A stretch of 48,203 bases of DNA from Clostridia bacterium. GTDB lineage: Bacteria; Bacillota; Clostridia; TANB77; CAG-508. This document shows positions 44,050 through 48,203 of the stretch, one piece after another (within the stretch, counting starts at the first letter, position 1; the number at the start of each line of letters is the position of its first letter). The translations under genes were made by a program, and so were the position numbers. The DNA lies in assembly GCA_900759475.1 (NCBI GenBank), contig CAAEVK010000013.1:1-48203 (forward strand). Reading direction: 5' to 3'. Below the pieces are notes generated by a model that saw only the letters and a program-made list of their open reading frames with translations, was not told where the DNA came from and ran no database searches.

Positions 44050-44697
44050 TTACAAAATCTTTGGTTTTAATTCTAAATAAATTGGTTTTTCCTCTCCAAT
44101 TATAGTGGACTTTCCATGCCCTGGATATACAATTGTGTCATCTGGTAACAGCATTAGTTTATTGGTAATTGAATTAATAATGTCTTCAAAACTTCCAGTT
44201 GGTAAATCTGTCCTTCCCCAAGTTCCACGAAATAGAGTATCTCCTGAGAATAGGCATTTTTCTTTTTCGCAGTATAAGCAAATAGAACCCTTTGTGTGTC
44301 CTGGTGTATGAATAATTTGAAACTCTAAATCTCCTATATGGATTTTGTCTTCATCATTTAATCTCGAATCCGCTTCTAAATGAATTTGTGGCATTCCTAT
44401 ATAGTAAGTTAAACTAATTGCTTCATTGTATAATCCTTCTGCATCAACTATATGAATTAAAACTTTTCCTCCCATTTTTCTTCTTAACTCTTCTACTCCA
44501 CCAATATGATCTCCATGACAATGGGTAATTAAAATATATTTTAATTTTGCTTCTAATACATTTAACATTCCTATAACTTCTTCTACATTTCCTGCAGGAT
44601 CAATTACAATTGCCTCTTTTGACTGACTATCTTGAATAATGTAGCAATTTGTATCTTCTCCTAAACCCACATCTATTTTTATTCTCTTAAGTATCAT
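44050..44697 (-). CDS. MBL-fold metallohydrolase, glyoxalase II-like
   Basis: 215 aa with the metal motif THCHGDHIGG, HTPGHTKGS and the ligand Asp in LFSGDTLF, then VYPGHGKST. Likely a thioester hydrolase; the true substrate cannot be told. Between rel and hisS, a frequent clostridial order. Confidence 0.92.
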   Translation of the reverse strand: MILKRIKIDVGLGEDTNCYIIQDSQSKEAIVIDPAGNVEEVIGMLNVLEAKLKYILITHCHGDHIGGVEELRRKMGGKVLIHIVDAEGLYNEAISLTYYIGMPQIHLEADSRLNDEDKIHIGDLEFQIIHTPGHTKGSICLYCEKEKCLFSGDTLFRGTWGRTDLPTGSFEDIINSITNKLMLLPDDTIVYPGHGKSTIIGEEKPIYLELKPKIL

Positions 44698-44732
44698 TTA
44701 TTCTCCTTCTTTCTTTATACACCTTTTATTAT

Positions 44733-46937
44733 TTATTTTCTACGTTTTACTTCATATACACTATCTACTTTTCTAAGTGCTTTTAAAATTTTATTTAATT
44801 CTTCTATATTTTCTACTTCGACAGTTACTTCTGTTAAAGCAATTCTTTCTTTATTTGCTTTCGAATTAACAGCCATTAACTTTGCTTTTTGATCAGATAA
44901 TACACGTATAATATCTGCTAAAAGCCCACTTCTATCATTTGCATATATTTCTATATCTGCATTATATGCTGCCTTTGTTTCATCAAACCAACTAACATCT
45001 ATCATTCTACTTTCTTCTGTTAATAAATCCTTAACATTAACACAATTTGCACGGTGAACAGATACACCTCTTCCTTTTGTAATATATCCTACAATTGCAT
45101 CCCCTGGTAGAGGTGTACAACATTTTGAAAGTTTTACTAAACAATTGTCAATTCCTTTTACTACAATTCCACTTTTAGATGCTTTATTTACATTTGGTTT
45201 TGTTCTGGACAATTCTTCTATTTTTTCTTCAATATTTTCCTCTTTATGTTCTTTCCTATACTCTTCTAATATTCTTGAAATAATTTTTACTGGTGAAATT
45301 GCTCCAAATCCAACACTTGCATACATGTCCTCAAGAGTATTATACTTATATCGTTCTAGTGCTACTTGTACCCATTCTGGCTTAAATAATTCACTATGTG
45401 TCATTCCTATTTTTTTAATTTCTTTTTCAATAATGTCTTTTCCTTTTTCAATATTTTCTTCCCTTTGTGCTTTTTTAAACCATTGCTGAATTTTAGTTTT
45501 GGCACCTGTACTCTTTACAAACTTTAACCAATCTCTACTTGGTCCTTTTGAATTGTCGGAAGTAATTACTTCTACAATATCTCCATTATGTAATTTTGTT
45601 ATAATAGGCACCATTTTAGTATTAATTTTAGCTCCTACTGTCTTATTTCCAACCTCTGCATGAATACTATAAGCAAAATCAATTGGAGTACTTCCCCTTG
45701 GCAAAACTTTAATATCTCCTTTTGGGGTAAAAACATATACTTCATCTTCAAACAATTCTGTTTTTAAAGTTTTTAAAAATTCATCTGGGTCTTGCATATC
45801 TTTCTGCCACTCTAAAGTTTCTCTTAGCCATGCAAGTTTATCATCTGTAACAGTTACATTTGCTTTTTTTCCTCCCATAAAGCTTGCTTCCTTATATGCC
45901 CAATGTGCAGCAATACCAAACTCTGCAATTCTGTGCATGTCCCAAGTACGAATTTGCACCTCAAAAGGAGTACCATTTGGTCCTAATAAGGTTGTATGAA
46001 TAGACTGATACATATTAGGTTTTGGCACTGAAATATAATCTTTAAACCTTCCCGGCATTGGATTATATAGTTCATGTACAACACCTAAAGCTGCATAACA
46101 ATCTTTTACAGAATTTACTAAAATTCTTAAAGCAAATAAATCATAAATTTCGTCTAATGTTTTATTGTCTCTTTGCATTTTTCGATAAATACTATACAAA
46201 TGCTTTGCCCTTCCTGTAATTTCTGCCTCTATTTTCTGTTTTTTTAATTCTCTTTTTATTTGGTCTACAATATCATCTATAAATTTTAATCTTTCATCTC
46301 TTTTTTTATTAATTCCATCCACTAATTCATAATATTCTTCTGGATATAAATAGCGAAACGATATATCTTCTAATTCCCATTTTAAAGAATAAATTCCAAG
46401 TCTATTTGCCAGTGGCGCATATAAATCTAATGTTTCTTTTGCATTAGCAATCTGTCTTTCTCTTTTTAAATACTTCAATGTTCTCATATTGTGTAGTCTA
46501 TCTGCTAGTTTTATTAAAATAACACGAATATCTTTTCCCATTGCTAAAAACATTTTTCTATAATCTTCTACTTGTTGCTCTTTTTCGGTAGTATACTGCA
46601 ATTTGCTTAATTTTGTAACTCCATCTACCATTTCAGCAATTGCTTCTCCAAATTCTTTTACTAATTCTTCCCTTGTAGCGGTTGTATCTTCAACAACATC
46701 ATGAAGAAGAGCAGCACAAATTGTTTCATCATCTAAATTTAAGGTGGATAATGTATACGCTACTTGTACTGGATGAATAATATATGGTTCACCAGATTTT
46801 CTTAATTGATTACCATGTTTATTTTTAGCAAACTCATATGCTTTTTGTATTAACTTTGCATCTGATTTTCTATTGTTTTGTTTCATTTGCCTAATTACAT
46901 CTTCTATTGTTGCTTTTTTAATCTCCTCTTCTTCCAT
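44733..46937 (-). CDS. rel: Bifunctional (p)ppGpp synthetase/hydrolase Rel
   Basis: 734 aa. The HD hydrolase domain has HDVVEDT (about 89-95) and KLADRLHNMRTL; the synthetase domain has YQSIHTTLLGPNG; a TGS domain (VYVFTPKGDIKVLPRG) and a C-terminal ACT domain (ANDRSGLLADIIRVLS) follow. It controls the stringent response. Highly complete and without in-frame CGG. Confidence 0.97.
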   Translation of the reverse strand: MEEEEIKKATIEDVIRQMKQNNRKSDAKLIQKAYEFAKNKHGNQLRKSGEPYIIHPVQVAYTLSTLNLDDETICAALLHDVVEDTTATREELVKEFGEAIAEMVDGVTKLSKLQYTTEKEQQVEDYRKMFLAMGKDIRVILIKLADRLHNMRTLKYLKRERQIANAKETLDLYAPLANRLGIYSLKWELEDISFRYLYPEEYYELVDGINKKRDERLKFIDDIVDQIKRELKKQKIEAEITGRAKHLYSIYRKMQRDNKTLDEIYDLFALRILVNSVKDCYAALGVVHELYNPMPGRFKDYISVPKPNMYQSIHTTLLGPNGTPFEVQIRTWDMHRIAEFGIAAHWAYKEASFMGGKKANVTVTDDKLAWLRETLEWQKDMQDPDEFLKTLKTELFEDEVYVFTPKGDIKVLPRGSTPIDFAYSIHAEVGNKTVGAKINTKMVPIITKLHNGDIVEVITSDNSKGPSRDWLKFVKSTGAKTKIQQWFKKAQREENIEKGKDIIEKEIKKIGMTHSELFKPEWVQVALERYKYNTLEDMYASVGFGAISPVKIISRILEEYRKEHKEENIEEKIEELSRTKPNVNKASKSGIVVKGIDNCLVKLSKCCTPLPGDAIVGYITKGRGVSVHRANCVNVKDLLTEESRMIDVSWFDETKAAYNADIEIYANDRSGLLADIIRVLSDQKAKLMAVNSKANKERIALTEVTVEVENIEELNKILKALRKVDSVYEVKRRK

Positions 46938-47234
46938 TTTTTTATCCTCTCTAATATTTTTATATATTTGTTTATTATACGCTATTTTTAAAGTGTTTTT
47001 TTGTAACCTATTTCATGTTAATTATTTAAAGTAGATTATAAAAGTTTTAATATTAAATAAAAATGTATAACATAAATTAAGTATATAGTTATTTGTATAA
47101 CATATTTAAGCAAAGTAGATGTTAGTTTTACATTTAAAAAATCTAAATCTATTTTGCTTATTTGTTATACAAATTTTTCCTTAAATCTATTTTAATTTTA
47201 CACTAATCTGTCATATTTTTCAATATATCTACAT
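46938..47234. other. Intergenic region upstream of rel with a long inverted repeat
   Basis: About 390 bases separate rel from the SUMF1-like gene. They contain TGTATAACAT direct repeats near 47065 and 47095, a long inverted repeat (47091-47174), and the terminator of the leftward SUMF1-like gene. No gene was seen. Confidence 0.6.
47091..47174. repeat. Long imperfect inverted repeat
   Basis: ATTTGTATAACATATTTAAG / CTTATTTGTTATACAAAT arms, continued by CAAAGTAGAT/ATCTATTTTG, about 28 bp each with a few mismatches, around an AT-rich centre of about 25 bases. It may be a MITE-like remnant or an mRNA-leader structure. Confidence 0.65.
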
Positions 47235-47279
47235 TAAAAAAACGCCTATTTTTAGATATTAATCTTACAATAGACGTTT
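47235..47279 (-). terminator. Terminator of the SUMF1-like gene
   Basis: AAACGTCTATT / AATAGGCGTTT stem (one G-U), followed on the minus strand by a T run of six or seven. Confidence 0.85.
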
Positions 47280-47326
47280 CTATAAAATATATTTTTTTCC
47301 GTTTCTAGTACGCAACAAACTCATCA

Positions 47327-48203
47327 CTACAAATGAAGTGTAGTACGAGATGAAACATCACTGTTCGTGTCGCGCAAAAAGCTGTAATCGTCTAAACGGC
47401 TACTAGCTGGTAATAAGGTGTTATTACTTGCCAATCCAAAGCAACTGCCTCTAAAAACTCGGGCGAAACTAGAAGCCGCTTGTGCTGTCCATTCCATATT
47501 ATTACCTTCAAGGTCATATATATTTTTTAAGATGTCTTGGTCTCCATTATATCCTGTTTTATTATGTGTTTCTTGTTGTTCTTTATTATATACATGACCA
47601 ACTTCTGCATTTTTACCTATAAAGTTTATTACTTGGTCATACTGACTTCCGCCATACCATATGACTTTTTACTACATTCCTATTTACTCCTGTTTTATTT
47701 CTTAATGTATTATACAATCCATACCATAGATTACCTGCTATATAATTTGTTCCTGATGAATCAGCAGCTGTTAATACATCTTGATTCTTTTTACTTGAAC
47801 CATTTGCTCCAGCCTCATAACGTGCTATATAGAAACCACCGTATTTAGCCACACTTTTTGCCATCTCTATATAATCTTCATTTAATTGCTTTTTAAATGT
47901 TGCTGCTGTTTTATCTGTTATACCTGCTAGCTCCATATAATTATTTCCACTTATTACATCATCTTGATCATAATCTGTTACTATATCTGGCTCACGACGT
48001 CCTGAATCTTTTTCAAATACTTGGGTAGAGTTTGTAGCTTCTGTAAACTGCATATTGGTTTGGTATATATCATTTCCTTCTGTTGTTTCTTTTAAAATAT
48101 AGTTTACTGCATATAGTCTACCTGCTAATCCTGTTGTATCTATATTCTCTTCTGTTAATTCTGTTGCTGTTGTGTAACCATGTGTTGTACATACTAACTC
48201 TTC
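47327..48203 (-). CDS. SUMF1/formylglycine-enzyme-like surface protein, 5' part outside the window, with +1 frameshift at CGG
   Basis: C-terminal 290 residues or so of a gene that starts beyond the right edge. The sequence contains GGFYIARYEAG and then HMVW in the zero frame. GTA TGG CGG AAG leads to a stop at 47637. Skipping the C at 47651 gives MVW-GSQYDQVINFIG, NIYDLEGNNMEWTA and a closing ARVFRGSCFG...SSRTTLHL, the usual end of SUMF1-fold proteins, with a stop at 47327-47329. In clostridia such domains are often joined to prepilin-like N termini, so this may be a pilin-like adhesin; the N terminus is not visible. A terminator follows. Confidence 0.88.
47648..47651 (-). other. Predicted +1 recoding site CGG-A in the SUMF1-like gene
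   Basis: TGG CGG A: reading C|GGA restores over 100 codons of SUMF1-fold sequence with no other defect. Confidence 0.92.

Noticed and set aside
45145..45489. Plus-strand frame inside rel
   Set aside because: Antisense shadow; rel is intact and conserved over the whole region.

Overview
The window is very AT-rich chromosomal DNA from a low-GC Gram-positive anaerobe, most likely an uncultured gut clostridium. The evidence is spoIIP, HrcA/CIRCE heat-shock control, the ireB-ruvX-DUF1292, yicC-remA-gmk-rpoZ and ylxM-ffh-rpsP-KH-rimM-trmD-rplS gene orders, a split two-subunit transketolase, and a prepilin/SUMF1-type surface protein. Most genes lie on the minus strand; one plus-strand block (tsaE-tsaB-rimI-lonB-like) sits at 28.5-32.5 kb.

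Layout: 0.4-5.6 kb holds cell-wall remodelling genes (CtpA-type protease, two coiled-coil M23 peptidases, ftsX, ftsE). 5.8-8.3 kb holds split transketolase and upp, the latter behind an attenuator-like hairpin. 8.6-13.5 kb holds DUF1292, ruvX, ireB, a GAF/degenerate-GGDEF protein, a TadZ/MinD-like ATPase with two AT-hook motifs, and a small membrane protein. 13.7-15.9 kb holds a G5/SH3/glucosaminidase wall hydrolase and an unknown membrane protein. 16-17.5 kb is an accessory patch: a foreign-looking duplicated-domain gene and a decayed IS200/IS605 element. It is followed by tRNA-Gly(UCC), dnaJ-dnaK-grpE-hrcA with CIRCE, hemW, a shortened whiA-like gene, gmk-rpoZ-remA-yicC, rsmE, the tsaE block, the ribosome/SRP operon, a TGS-uridine-kinase protein, pgi, spoIIP, hisS, an MBL hydrolase and rel. 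The C-terminal part of a SUMF1-like surface protein runs off the right edge.

Main discovery: nine native genes, several normally essential, each carry exactly one apparent frameshift, and all nine have the same form. A single C precedes a glycine codon (NNN C GGN), so the zero frame reads CGG. Scanning by eye, I found no in-frame CGG in any other native gene of the window. The only in-frame CGG that does not need a shift is in the foreign-looking gene at 15966-16673. The genes are the transketolase C subunit, GAF-GGDEF, gmk, tsaB, rimI, lonB-like, rimM, spoIIP and the SUMF1-like gene. Random sequencing error should not respect codon phase. The pattern indicates that this organism reads CGG-N as a +1 frameshift signal or a quadruplet glycine codon, instead of arginine. 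In other words, it uses genome-wide, codon-triggered recoding.

Other points of interest are small gene cassettes with a shared promoter form and 3' tail, dispersed intergenic palindromes, a WhiA lacking its first half, an acidic tail on L19, and a long inverted repeat upstream of rel.
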